DNA of 64,000 nt from positions 151,722 through 215,721 of the forward strand of contig JAMLGU010000007.1 in assembly GCA_023957575.1 (NCBI GenBank). Direction: 5' to 3'. Under the pieces are notes generated by a model. The model was given only the letters and a program-made list of their open reading frames with translations. It was not told where the DNA came from and did no database searches. Source of the DNA: Chitinophagaceae bacterium. Its GTDB lineage: Bacteria; Bacteroidota; Bacteroidia; Chitinophagales; Chitinophagaceae. Of this stretch, positions 19,440 through 26,685 are shown one piece after another (position 1 is the stretch's first letter; each line of letters starts with the position of its first letter). A program made the position numbers and the translations under genes.

Positions 19440-19862
19440 TTATCCTTCCTGAATTTGAAAAGTAATAGGTTGCCTTCGATAAGCTTTTACCTCACGGCCA
19501 TTTTGTATTGCCGGTTTCCATCTACCCGAGTTTTTTATTACGCGCACGGCTTCCTGCTCCATTCCATGACCCACATGAGTTAAAGGTTTGACATCGCTTA
19601 CGTCTCCTTCCTTATCCACAATAAACTGAACAATCACAGTATAAACTCCTGGCGCAGCGCCATTATCGGTAGCTACATCGGCTCTCAGATTTCTTTTAAG
19701 GAAAGTTATCCAGGCCGAAGGACCTCCGGGGTAAGAAGCATCAATTTCTACTTTAGTAAAAATCTCAGATTCATTATCCGGCTTAGTATTAGAACCCTGA
19801 TTATCGACTTTATCCTTTCTTTCTGTTTTATTGACTTCGGTAATCTTGGAGGGTTTTACAGT
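19440..19862 (-). pseudogene. TonB C-terminal domain cut off from the M56 gene by an in-frame stop
   Basis: This stretch continues the M56 reading frame after its TAA (19863-19865) for 75 codons plus 65 more without another stop. It encodes a linker (KITEVNKTERKDKV) and a complete TonB-type C-terminal domain (DASYPGGPSAWITFL, GVYTVIVQFIVDKEGDVSD, GRWKPAIQNGREVKAYRR, ITFQIQEG). The only internal start for translation is a GTG or similar inside the domain, which would lose its first strands. M56 peptidase plus TonB in one chain is a common Bacteroidota architecture, so the simplest reading is one 510-residue gene split by a nonsense change (one base from CAA, GAA or AAA). Readthrough or a sequence error is also possible. 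Confidence 0.8.
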
Positions 19863-20915
19863 TTATTCTTCTTTTTTGGGTTGTGCAGATTTACTCTCCT
19901 TTTCTGCAATATTAAACCCGATAGTATTCGATGCATCTTCCTGAGTTTCTCCTAAATGGGTTTGCACCTCTTGTTTACCATCCTCTGCTAAGGTAACTTC
20001 AATTATTTTAGCAGAATCTTTTTCTGAGGAGTTGGCTGCGTGTTCCTTCGACTCCTGAATGAAATTGCAGGAAATAAATACTATTAACAACAGTACAATA
20101 GGCGCCACTGTCATTTTTCTGTACGCCTGATTTTTTGTTTTTTTGATTTGAGAAAGCATGGCTATTCTTCTTTTTAATTGGTGGTGAAAAAATGGAGTTA
20201 TAATTGCGGCGGTTTTACCGCTGATGGCCTGCCATAGCAACAATTTAGCGTAATGCTCACTATCAATATCGTTGCTGGCAAAAGCGTCTGCCTGAAATTC
20301 CTGAACTGTTTTTATTTCCTTTCGATAGGCATATAAAAAAGGATTAAACCAAAAAACACAAATAAGTAGTTCCACAAACAATAAATCCCAACTATGCTTC
20401 GCTTGTATATGGTATAATTCATGCCGCCAAATTTGTTGCCCCTTTTGAGAATGTAAATCAATCTCCTGCTGCCAGAATAACCACCTGAAAAATGAAAAAG
20501 GAGCTGCGGGATGCTTCGTCATAATCAACAGCAAACCTTGTTCTTTTTGTGGATGACTCTTCTTTTTAACTTCTATTAACCGGTAAAATGAGTAAATCAA
20601 TTTGCAAACTAAAATCGCACTAATAACAGCGCCTATTAAATATATAATTTGTACCATTGAAAAACTTGTTGAAGCTTTGGTAGAAACAACAATATTATCT
20701 TCTACTGTGTAATAAACAGCCTGTAATTTCTGCGGCCACTCTGCTTGTTTTAAATTGACTGTAAATGAAAACAATGGTAACAATAATGAAATGCCCAAAG
20801 AACCCAATAGATAATACCGGTTAAAATCATGCATTTTTTGATTGCGCTGAACCCAAAAATAATATGCATACAAAATACCGGAACACAATATCATTTTGAA
20901 TAAATAGGGATGCAT
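19863..20915 (-). CDS. M56 (BlaR1/MecR1-type) membrane metallopeptidase, truncated before its TonB domain
   Basis: A 350-residue zinc peptidase from the start at 20915, which follows the BlaI stop by 4 bp. A longer frame reaches 20972 but overlaps blaI and displaces the first membrane helix, so I reject it. Helices lie in the first 110 residues and near residue 265 (VAPIVLLLIVFISC). The catalytic HExxH is in RHELYHIQAKHSWD, with the downstream glutamate in EFQADAFA. In BlaR1/MecR1 systems such a protein senses a signal in the membrane and inactivates the paired repressor by proteolysis. Here the usual C-terminal TonB domain follows in frame after a TAA. The true signal is unknown; no beta-lactamase gene is nearby. 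Confidence 0.88.
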   Translation of the reverse strand: MHPYLFKMILCSGILYAYYFWVQRNQKMHDFNRYYLLGSLGISLLLPLFSFTVNLKQAEWPQKLQAVYYTVEDNIVVSTKASTSFSMVQIIYLIGAVISAILVCKLIYSFYRLIEVKKKSHPQKEQGLLLIMTKHPAAPFSFFRWLFWQQEIDLHSQKGQQIWRHELYHIQAKHSWDLLFVELLICVFWFNPFLYAYRKEIKTVQEFQADAFASNDIDSEHYAKLLLWQAISGKTAAIITPFFHHQLKRRIAMLSQIKKTKNQAYRKMTVAPIVLLLIVFISCNFIQESKEHAANSSEKDSAKIIEVTLAEDGKQEVQTHLGETQEDASNTIGFNIAEKESKSAQPKKEE

Positions 20916-20919
20916 AAAT

Positions 20920-21282
20920 TTATTTTTTTGATTTTTTAATTTGTTGCAATAAACTTTCCAACTCTTCCACACTGATATTCTTTTCCTTCATCATAAAGGA
21001 AACAACATTTACAAAAGAACCGTCAAAATAGTTTTGCACCATTTTTTTAATGTTCTTTTTTGAATATGCTTCTTTTGCTATTAATGCCGCATATTGGTGT
21101 TGCCTGCCAAATACCTGAATGGACACATACTCTTTTTCTACCAAAATTCTTAAAATTGTAGCCACAGTATTTTGATGCGGCTTGGGTATGGGCATGGCAT
21201 CAACTATATCGCCTAAAAACAAGGCGCCATGTTTCCATAATACTTGCATTATTTGTTCCTCAGCTTTTGTTAATTGCTTCAT
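20920..21282 (-). CDS. BlaI/MecI/CopY-family repressor
   Basis: A 120-residue winged-helix repressor (LTKAEEQIMQVLWKHGALFL, PKPHQNTVATILRILVEKEYV) with a C-terminal dimerisation region that includes the YFDGSFVNVVSFMM helix. It is paired with the M56 peptidase directly downstream, as in bla and mec operons, and should repress its own operon until cleaved. Cleavage of the family normally occurs in the linker between the two domains. Upstream at 21349-21403 is a group of overlapping ACTA/TAGT dyads that are good operator candidates. Confidence 0.93.
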   Translation of the reverse strand: MKQLTKAEEQIMQVLWKHGALFLGDIVDAMPIPKPHQNTVATILRILVEKEYVSIQVFGRQHQYAALIAKEAYSKKNIKKMVQNYFDGSFVNVVSFMMKEKNISVEELESLLQQIKKSKK

Positions 21283-21348
21283 TTGCTTCTTAATTTATTT
21301 TTCTTTAATACTCCACGACTTAATTGATAGAATTCAAGTGCAATCTAT

Positions 21349-21403
21349 AACTATATTTTTAGTTTACAAACTATTTTTATAGTTTATTTACTAATTTATT
21401 AGT
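21349..21403. promoter_or_regulatory. Cluster of overlapping ACTA/TAGT dyads, probable BlaI operator
   Basis: Within 55 bp there are AACTA/TAGTT (21349-21353 with 21360-21364), the 14-bp dyad TAGTTTACAAACTA (21360-21373), a related half-dyad from 21380 and ACTAA/TTAGT (21390-21394 with 21399-21403). They lie 67-121 bp before the blaI start. BlaI-family repressors bind such short dyads in pairs; the match to this protein is inferred. Confidence 0.5.
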
Positions 21404-21695
21404 TATAACAAGGAATCAAAAGCGTCACAAAAGCGTAATTGTTTAATAATCAATGAGTAAGGATAATTAAACTTTCTTGTAATTTTTAGACAATTTTTAA
21501 ATTCAGCTTTAAATGCAGGGTTCAAAATTCAAATATTCTCAATAGTACGCTGCTTCAATCAGGTCAGAAAGCATTAACGAACTGAAAAAAATATTTTTTT
21601 TTGACTTAAACAAGTTCATCAAAAGATACACAATTTCGTTATATTGCTTTAGAAACTTTAGGTTAAAGAGATGCATTACCAAAAATCAAATAAAA
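21404..21695. other. AT-rich gap between the blaI promoter region and the MgtC-like gene
   Basis: No gene is supported here. It must hold the promoter of the divergent MgtC-like gene, but no clear -7/-33 pair is visible. Confidence 0.35.
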
Positions 21696-22367
21696 ATGAT
21701 TAGTACCAATGAAATATTGATCAGGCTATCGCTTGCGGCTTTGTTTGGGGCATTGATAGGTCTGGAAAGAGAAAGGAAAAACTGGGCTGCCGGGTTAAGA
21801 ACACACATGATGGTATGCGTAGGCTCCTGCCTGATAATGATTGTATCTGCATTTGGCTTTGCCGATATTTTAGCTTCTGACCACATTGCGCTCGACCCTT
21901 CGCGAGTAGCAGCACAAGTAGTAAGTGGTATAGGTTTTATCGGCGCCGGTACTATTCTTTTTATGAAACAGGGCACTATCCACGGGCTTACCACCGCAGC
22001 CGGCTTATGGACAGTGGCTGGTATCGGTCTTGCAACCGGCGGTGGTATGTATTTTGCAGCCGGTGCTGCCACCGTAATAGCGCTTATCATTTTATGGGCA
22101 CTGTCACCCCTTGAGCGGTATTTTTCAAAAAAATATGAAAAAAGCACCCTAAAAATAGTAATTCATGAAAGTGAGAGCAATACCGATGTACTCAAAGACC
22201 TCCTTAACAAAGAAAACTATAGAATAGAGACCCTCTCACTTGAAAAAGTAAAAGATGAGTTTGAACTGCAAATTAAGATAGATATCGGCAATGGCATCAG
22301 GCCTGAAAATCTTATTAACGAACTAAAGAATAATCCTGCAATTAAAAAGATAACATGGGTACACTAA
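21696..22367 (+). CDS. MgtC/SapB-family membrane protein
   Basis: A 223-residue protein. The N-terminal MgtC domain (residues about 5-130) has the family motifs RLSLAALFGALIGLERE, GLRTHMMVCVGSCLIM, RVAAQVVSGIGFIGAGTI and LTTAAGLWTVAGIGLATGGG, with about five helices. A cytoplasmic C-terminal domain of roughly 80 residues (TLKIVIHESESNTDVLKDLL, KDEFELQIKID) resembles the ACT-like tail seen in many homologues. MgtC proteins help survival in low Mg2+ and inhibit F-type ATP synthase in some pathogens; a role here is unknown. It is divergent from blaI and its start has no obvious Shine-Dalgarno sequence. Confidence 0.92.
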   Translation: MISTNEILIRLSLAALFGALIGLERERKNWAAGLRTHMMVCVGSCLIMIVSAFGFADILASDHIALDPSRVAAQVVSGIGFIGAGTILFMKQGTIHGLTTAAGLWTVAGIGLATGGGMYFAAGAATVIALIILWALSPLERYFSKKYEKSTLKIVIHESESNTDVLKDLLNKENYRIETLSLEKVKDEFELQIKIDIGNGIRPENLINELKNNPAIKKITWVH

Positions 22368-22566
22368 ATCGTTTTTACCCTCCGCTTGACTGGTAACCTT
22401 TTGAGTAAAATACATCAGTTAAGCATCGTTTTTTCATTTGATCATAGTATTTTTACCTAACATTGTTAACCTAAATAATTTTAACGAAAAAGAAGTGAAC
22501 GAAATTATTTGTCAAAGGATTTAATCTCAAGAAAATTCAAACTTATGAATTATTAAAAAACTGATT

Positions 22567-22896
22567 ATGGCTTATAAAAGCATTAAAGAAATTTTTGAAC
22601 ATAATGAACAATGGATTAAAAGGAAGCTGGCTGCCGATCCCGAATATTTTGTAAAACTCTCAAAAAGACAGAAGCCGAGATACCTGTTTATTGGCTGCTC
22701 TGACAGTCGTATCTCCACTGAAGCCGTAATGTTTGCCAAGCCTGGCGATGTTTTTATTCATCGCAATATTGCAAATGTAGTGGCGAACAACGATTTAAAT
22801 ATGCTGTCGGTAATTAACTATGCGGTCAATCATATTAAAGTCACTGCGATCCGAACTTTTTCAAAAAAGGATGATTTGACCCAACGAAAGTATTGA
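22567..22896 (+). pseudogene. Beta-carbonic anhydrase, 5' part, interrupted by an IS element
   Basis: Residues 1-91 are genuine beta-carbonic anhydrase, including the zinc-binding GCSDSRIS (Cys and Asp-Arg pair) and HRNIANVV. From 22842 the frame runs into the inserted element and stops at 22896 after 18 foreign residues (TAIRTFSKKDD...). The second zinc-site part (CGHYGCGG) lies beyond the element. Joining base 22841 to 24247 gives one open frame of 211 codons plus stop, normal for the family, so the gene was intact before the insertion. As it stands no active enzyme can be made. Confidence 0.9.
22810..22841 (+). repeat. 32-bp direct repeat, left copy
   Basis: Identical over 32 bp to 24215-24246; it encodes residues from the VINYAVNHIKV part of the carbonic anhydrase. 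It is original target sequence duplicated on insertion. Confidence 0.9.
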
Positions 22897-24214
22897 TTTT
22901 ACTGTATTTGTAAACTGATTTCTCGGAATAAAAGTCCGTTATTAAAAATTAAATGATTTCTGACAATTTGGCTTATTTGGTTTTCCTCTTGCTTTTACTG
23001 CGCCTTCTTTTATTTGGTTGCATACATAATCAAGGCTGTGGTAATAGGTTAAGCAAAAACGGATTTTTCACACAGATTACCAATGCCTGAAATGCTCTTG
23101 TGAGATACAGCGCTTTATCAATTCTAATAAAAGATAGGTAATGAGCGCCATAGCAATCTGAGCGATTTTACAGCGTTCTCGCTTGTGCTCAAATGTTTTT
23201 ACCAGTAAATTCTGTACTTTAGTTGCTTAAAAAATATTTCAACATCCCATCTGGCTTTCAGCTAAGGCTGCAAACGGTAGATGCTGCCCATCTCAACCCT
23301 GCAATAATTTCTAACTGAACATCTTTTTCAACTATTCATACACTACTATCCGGCGTAACGTTACCTGGTCAATGCCTACTTCGATGGCCTTTTTGCCGGT
23401 AAGCCGGATATCATCCATCCTACATATGCTGGTCTTTATCAACCGGTAATTCTTTTTCACAAATGCTTTCATATACTGTATTGTCTTTTATTCTGGTTAC
23501 AAATACGTTACATCACGCATTAATGCGTTGCATCATTAAACTGAAATCAAAATAGCCTTTATCTTCTACAATAGTTCCCTGTGCAAATACTGTTTGCGGA
23601 TGACCGCGTTTATCATGCACAGCCGCTTCGCCTATATTTACCAGATCAGGAAGCATAAGCGCATGATCCAAACAGGTATGTATTTTTATGCCTCCTTTAG
23701 CTCGTCCGGAACTTCGCCCATTCAAATAAGCTCAAACATAAGCTGATAGTGGTGCTGTCTATTATCTTAATCACTTTACCTTTATCTCTTCTATATCCAT
23801 TGCTTTACCATGTCTCAGTAACAGATTGCTATAATGAGAGAGCAATTTGTAATACATCGTTTCAAATACTCTCAGCTTCGTTTTGCATTGCCGTCACCAT
23901 CGTACTTGGCGGGGCTTTGTTGTAATCCTAAGTCTCCAATAAAGGTGGTGTTTACAGCAATGGCGGTACTTATATCGCTTAAAGTCAGGCATTTATTCAG
24001 CTGTCCGAACATTTGAGAGACCAGTTGATCGTAAGTCTTATATTTACTACAGGATTTATCACTTTTATGTTTAGCTATACTGCTTTGCAAAATAGAATTA
24101 GGAATAAGCTCTAAAATTTGTTTTATAATTGGCTTCTTGTTACTTTTATTACGAGTAAATAGTCCCATATATTTATGAAATTTTGTCACCTCAAAGATAA
24201 TATGGGCTATTTTC
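22842..24214 (-). mobile_element. IS4-type insertion sequence, decayed, inside the carbonic anhydrase gene
   Basis: About 1,373 bp between the two 32-bp repeats. It carries a single transposase region on the minus strand with IS4-type motifs but several frameshifts. I could not find matching terminal inverted repeats: the left edge starts CACTGCGATC and the right edge ends GGGCTATTTTC. A partly complementary pair near the right end (AATAGTCCCATAT near 24160 and ATATGGGCTATT near 24200) surrounds the transposase start. The boundaries come from the direct repeat and the interrupted gene, and so are secure to a few bases. Confidence 0.85.
22952..24189 (-). pseudogene. IS4-family transposase, multiple frameshifts
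   Basis: The N-terminal piece (24189-23872) has the DUF4372-type start ILELIPNSILQSSIAKHKSDK and YDQLVSQMFGQLNKC. It is followed in other frames by DSTTIS (first catalytic Asp), then KGGIKIHTCLDHALMLPD (around 23680-23630), EDKGYFDF (second Asp), VFVTRIKDNTVYE, LTGKKAIEVGID and ARWDVEIFFKQLK, the YREK-type segment with the catalytic Glu. The order and spacing match IS4 transposases of Bacteroidota, but at least four frame changes or stops separate the parts, so no functional protein is made from this copy. Confidence 0.85.
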
Positions 24215-24246
24215 GTAATTAACTATGCGGTCAATCATATTAAAGT
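24215..24246 (+). repeat. 32-bp direct repeat, right copy
   Basis: Identical to 22810-22841. Removing one copy with the element restores the carbonic anhydrase frame exactly. Confidence 0.9.
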
Positions 24247-24607
24247 AAAACATTTAGTTGTATGCGGCCATTATGGTTGCGGAGGAGTAAAGACAGCAAT
24301 AACCGCAAGCGATGAGGGCCTCCTGAATCCCTGGCTTAGGAATATCCGCGATGTTTATCGTTTGCATAAAGATGAATTAAATTCCATAAAATCAATAGAT
24401 GAAAGATATGACCGCTTAGTGGAGCTGAATGTTTTGGAACAATGCATAAACCTCGTCAAAACCCGTGATGTGCAAAAAGCACTTTTGGAAAAAAGAATTT
24501 CAATTCACGGCTGGGTCTTTGATATGAGAACGGGCAAATTGATTGATCTCAAATTCAATACTAAAAAAGTGGCCAGAGAAATACTGGATATTTATAATAT
24601 TTTTTAA
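24216..24607 (+). pseudogene. Beta-carbonic anhydrase, 3' part, downstream of the IS element
   Basis: Continues the enzyme: HIKVKHLVVCGHYGCGGVKTA with the zinc-binding His and Cys, then NPWLRNIRDVYRLH and the C-terminal SIHGWVFDMRTGKLIDL segment. A complete gene would catalyse CO2 hydration. The only usable Met in frame is late (24386 region or the weak start at 24362), so an independent product would lack the zinc site. It ends 53 bp before a large symmetrical terminator. Confidence 0.88.
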
Positions 24608-24660
24608 ACAGGTACTAATTTCGCCCGGAACTGCATAAGAAAAATGGTTACGACAAATAA

Positions 24661-24705
24661 AAACCAAATAGCTACTACCTTATTACGATAGTAGCTATTT
24701 GGTTT
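24661..24705. terminator. Bidirectional terminator between carbonic anhydrase and the zinc-ribbon gene
   Basis: A perfect 17-bp stem (24661-24677 with 24689-24705) around an 11-nt loop, flanked by A- and T-rich tracts, lies between convergent genes. Confidence 0.85.
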
Positions 24706-24727
24706 AAAAATTTCTTTCCCCTGAAAT

Positions 24728-25483
24728 CTATTTCAATTCTATGCTATTGTGAAGTTCTTCATCCACTAAAATGCGACCGCAGTTTTCGCAGGCTACAATT
24801 TTCTTGTGTTGTTTAATTTCACTTTGTTTTTGAGGAGGTATCGCATAGAAACAACCGCCACAGGCATCTCTCAGCACAGGCACTACTGCCAGTCCGTTGC
24901 GGAAGTTATTCCTGATTTTTTCGTAGCTTACCAGCAGGCGAGGCTCTACTTCTGCTTTAGCTTCTTCTGATTGCTTCAGAAAATGCTTTTCTTCTTTTTC
25001 GTTGGTAATAATAATTTTTTCAAGCTCTGCTTTCTTTACTTCCAGCGTGCCCTCTTTCGTGCTGATATTTTTCTTTGCTTTTTCCAAAAGCTCCACTTTC
25101 TCTGCTATTTCTTCATTAGCGTCTTTGATGTGCTTCTCGGCCAGTTTTATTTCCAGCTGCTGCATCTCAATTTCTTTATTGATAGCCTCATACTCACGAT
25201 TATTTTTTACATTGTCGCTGTCTTTTTCGTATTTCTTTATTAATGCCTCAGCATCCTTAATCGTATTTTTTCTGTCTTCAATATATTCTGTGATACCATT
25301 AATTTCTTCTTCAATGCGGGTTTGCCTGGCATGTAATCCATGAATTTCATCTTCAAGGTCTGCTACCTCCATCGGAAGTTCTCCTTTCAGAATTTTTATA
25401 ATATCTAATTTGCTGTCAATTTTTTGCAAATAGATGAGGGAACCCAGTTTTTCTTCAATTGAAAATTCTTTTAATTGTGGCAT
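24728..25483 (-). CDS. Coiled-coil protein with C4 zinc ribbon
   Basis: A 251-residue protein. Residues about 25-190 are a long charged coiled-coil hairpin (EINGITEYIEDRKNTIKD, KEIEMQQLEIKLAEKHIKD). The C-terminus is a four-cysteine zinc ribbon (DACGGCFYAIPPQ ... VACENCGRILV). This is the pattern of the 'C4-type zinc ribbon/CT398-like' family widespread in bacteria, which is thought to bind nucleic acid or a secretion partner, with no confirmed role. It is followed in the upstream direction, 60 bp away, by the Nif3-like gene on the same strand; this pairing recurs in many Bacteroidota genomes to my knowledge and suggests a shared transcript. Confidence 0.9.
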   Translation of the reverse strand: MPQLKEFSIEEKLGSLIYLQKIDSKLDIIKILKGELPMEVADLEDEIHGLHARQTRIEEEINGITEYIEDRKNTIKDAEALIKKYEKDSDNVKNNREYEAINKEIEMQQLEIKLAEKHIKDANEEIAEKVELLEKAKKNISTKEGTLEVKKAELEKIIITNEKEEKHFLKQSEEAKAEVEPRLLVSYEKIRNNFRNGLAVVPVLRDACGGCFYAIPPQKQSEIKQHKKIVACENCGRILVDEELHNSIELK

Positions 25484-25543
25484 ATTGATATTAAAATTTG
25501 TACATTAAGAATTGAAAATACCTCTCTTTCAGTGTTCATTATT

Positions 25544-26641
25544 TCATAAAAAGTAATGTACCGGATTGGTATTCACCCCTGTTTTAAGGACGGCAAAGTT
25601 ACGGAATTTTTTTTCTAAAAATTCTGCTAAAAGATCAATCGTAAATTGTTCGCTTTCAAAATGACCAATGTCTGCTAAAACCAGCTTACCATCTGCATCA
25701 AAAAATTCATGATATTTTACATCGGATGTAATGTATATATCTGATTGTGAAGCGATTGCATCACCGATTAAAAAGCTGCCGGCCCCGCCGCAAACGGCTA
25801 CTTTTTTGATGGGCTTACCCCTGAGCGATGTGTGCTTTATCAGTTTGAGGTCAAATATTTCTTTTAATTTCTCCAAAAAAGCCGTTTCTTCCGCCGGTGT
25901 AGCCAGCTCGCCGGTTAATCCTGACCCAAGTTCCTGATGCCGATTTTCCAAGGAGATCACTTCATAAGCTACTTCTTCATAAGGATGGCTGCTCTTTAAA
26001 GCGCTTATCATCTTGTTTTGCAGCCATACCGGAAAAAGAATTTCTATTTTCAGTTCATCATCCTCACTCCTTACTCCCTGCTGCCCGCTAAAAGGATTGG
26101 CAGCTTCATTAGGCTTAAAAGTTCCCTTTCCATTTACCGAAAAACTACATTCGCTATAGTTGCCAATGTTTCCACCACCGACTTCAAACAAAGCATCCAT
26201 CACTTTTGCAGCATGACCGGCCGGAACATAAAAATATAATTTCTGAAGCCGGTTCTTTTTGGAAGAAAGAATCTCGGTGTTTTTCAAACCCAATTTAGAT
26301 GCAATCATGCCATTTACACCGGAAATTATATTATCCAGATTGGTGTGTATAGCATATATAGCAATATCGTTTTTAATTGCTTTAATAATGGTACGCTCCA
26401 CATAAGTTTTACCTGTAATTTTTTTTAACCCTGAAAATATTATAGGATGATGGGCCACTACCAGATTACATTTTTTTTCAATAGCTTCATCAATCACCGC
26501 TTCTACCGCATCAAGGCAGCAGATTACACCATGGCACTCCCAGTCTTTATCGCCTGTAAGGAGCCCGGCATTGTCGTATCCTTCCTGCAAAGAAGGAGGC
26601 GCTATACTATCGAGATAACCTGTAATATCCGAAATCTTCAT
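25544..26641 (-). CDS. Nif3-like dinuclear metal-centre protein (YqfO type)
   Basis: A 365-residue Nif3/YbgI protein. Metal-binding stretches VVAHHPIIFSG near the N-terminus and DIGHFESEQF near the C-terminus flank an inserted domain of about 100 residues (residues 125-230: KLYFYVPAGHAAKVMDALFEVGGGNIGNY ... HPYEEVAYEV) that resembles the CutA/PII-like insertion of the longer YqfO class. The family forms toroidal hexamers and is often labelled GTP cyclohydrolase I type 2; its true substrate is unclear. It is cotranscribed with the zinc-ribbon gene. No residues look missing. Confidence 0.93.
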   Translation of the reverse strand: MKISDITGYLDSIAPPSLQEGYDNAGLLTGDKDWECHGVICCLDAVEAVIDEAIEKKCNLVVAHHPIIFSGLKKITGKTYVERTIIKAIKNDIAIYAIHTNLDNIISGVNGMIASKLGLKNTEILSSKKNRLQKLYFYVPAGHAAKVMDALFEVGGGNIGNYSECSFSVNGKGTFKPNEAANPFSGQQGVRSEDDELKIEILFPVWLQNKMISALKSSHPYEEVAYEVISLENRHQELGSGLTGELATPAEETAFLEKLKEIFDLKLIKHTSLRGKPIKKVAVCGGAGSFLIGDAIASQSDIYITSDVKYHEFFDADGKLVLADIGHFESEQFTIDLLAEFLEKKFRNFAVLKTGVNTNPVHYFL

Positions 26642-26685
26642 CTGACAAATTTAAACAGAATTAAGCTACTAACTATATCCTGGTT

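Noticed and set aside
20916..20972. Earlier start for the M56 peptidase, overlapping blaI
   Set aside because: The Met at 20915 follows the BlaI stop directly and puts the first membrane helix at the N-terminus.
21686..22147. A 153-codon frame opposite the MgtC-like gene
   Set aside because: It is antisense to a gene with clear family motifs and its product has no recognisable features.
22842..22896. The last 18 codons of the interrupted carbonic anhydrase as a native C-terminus
   Set aside because: They come from the inserted element; the natural sequence resumes at 24247 in frame.
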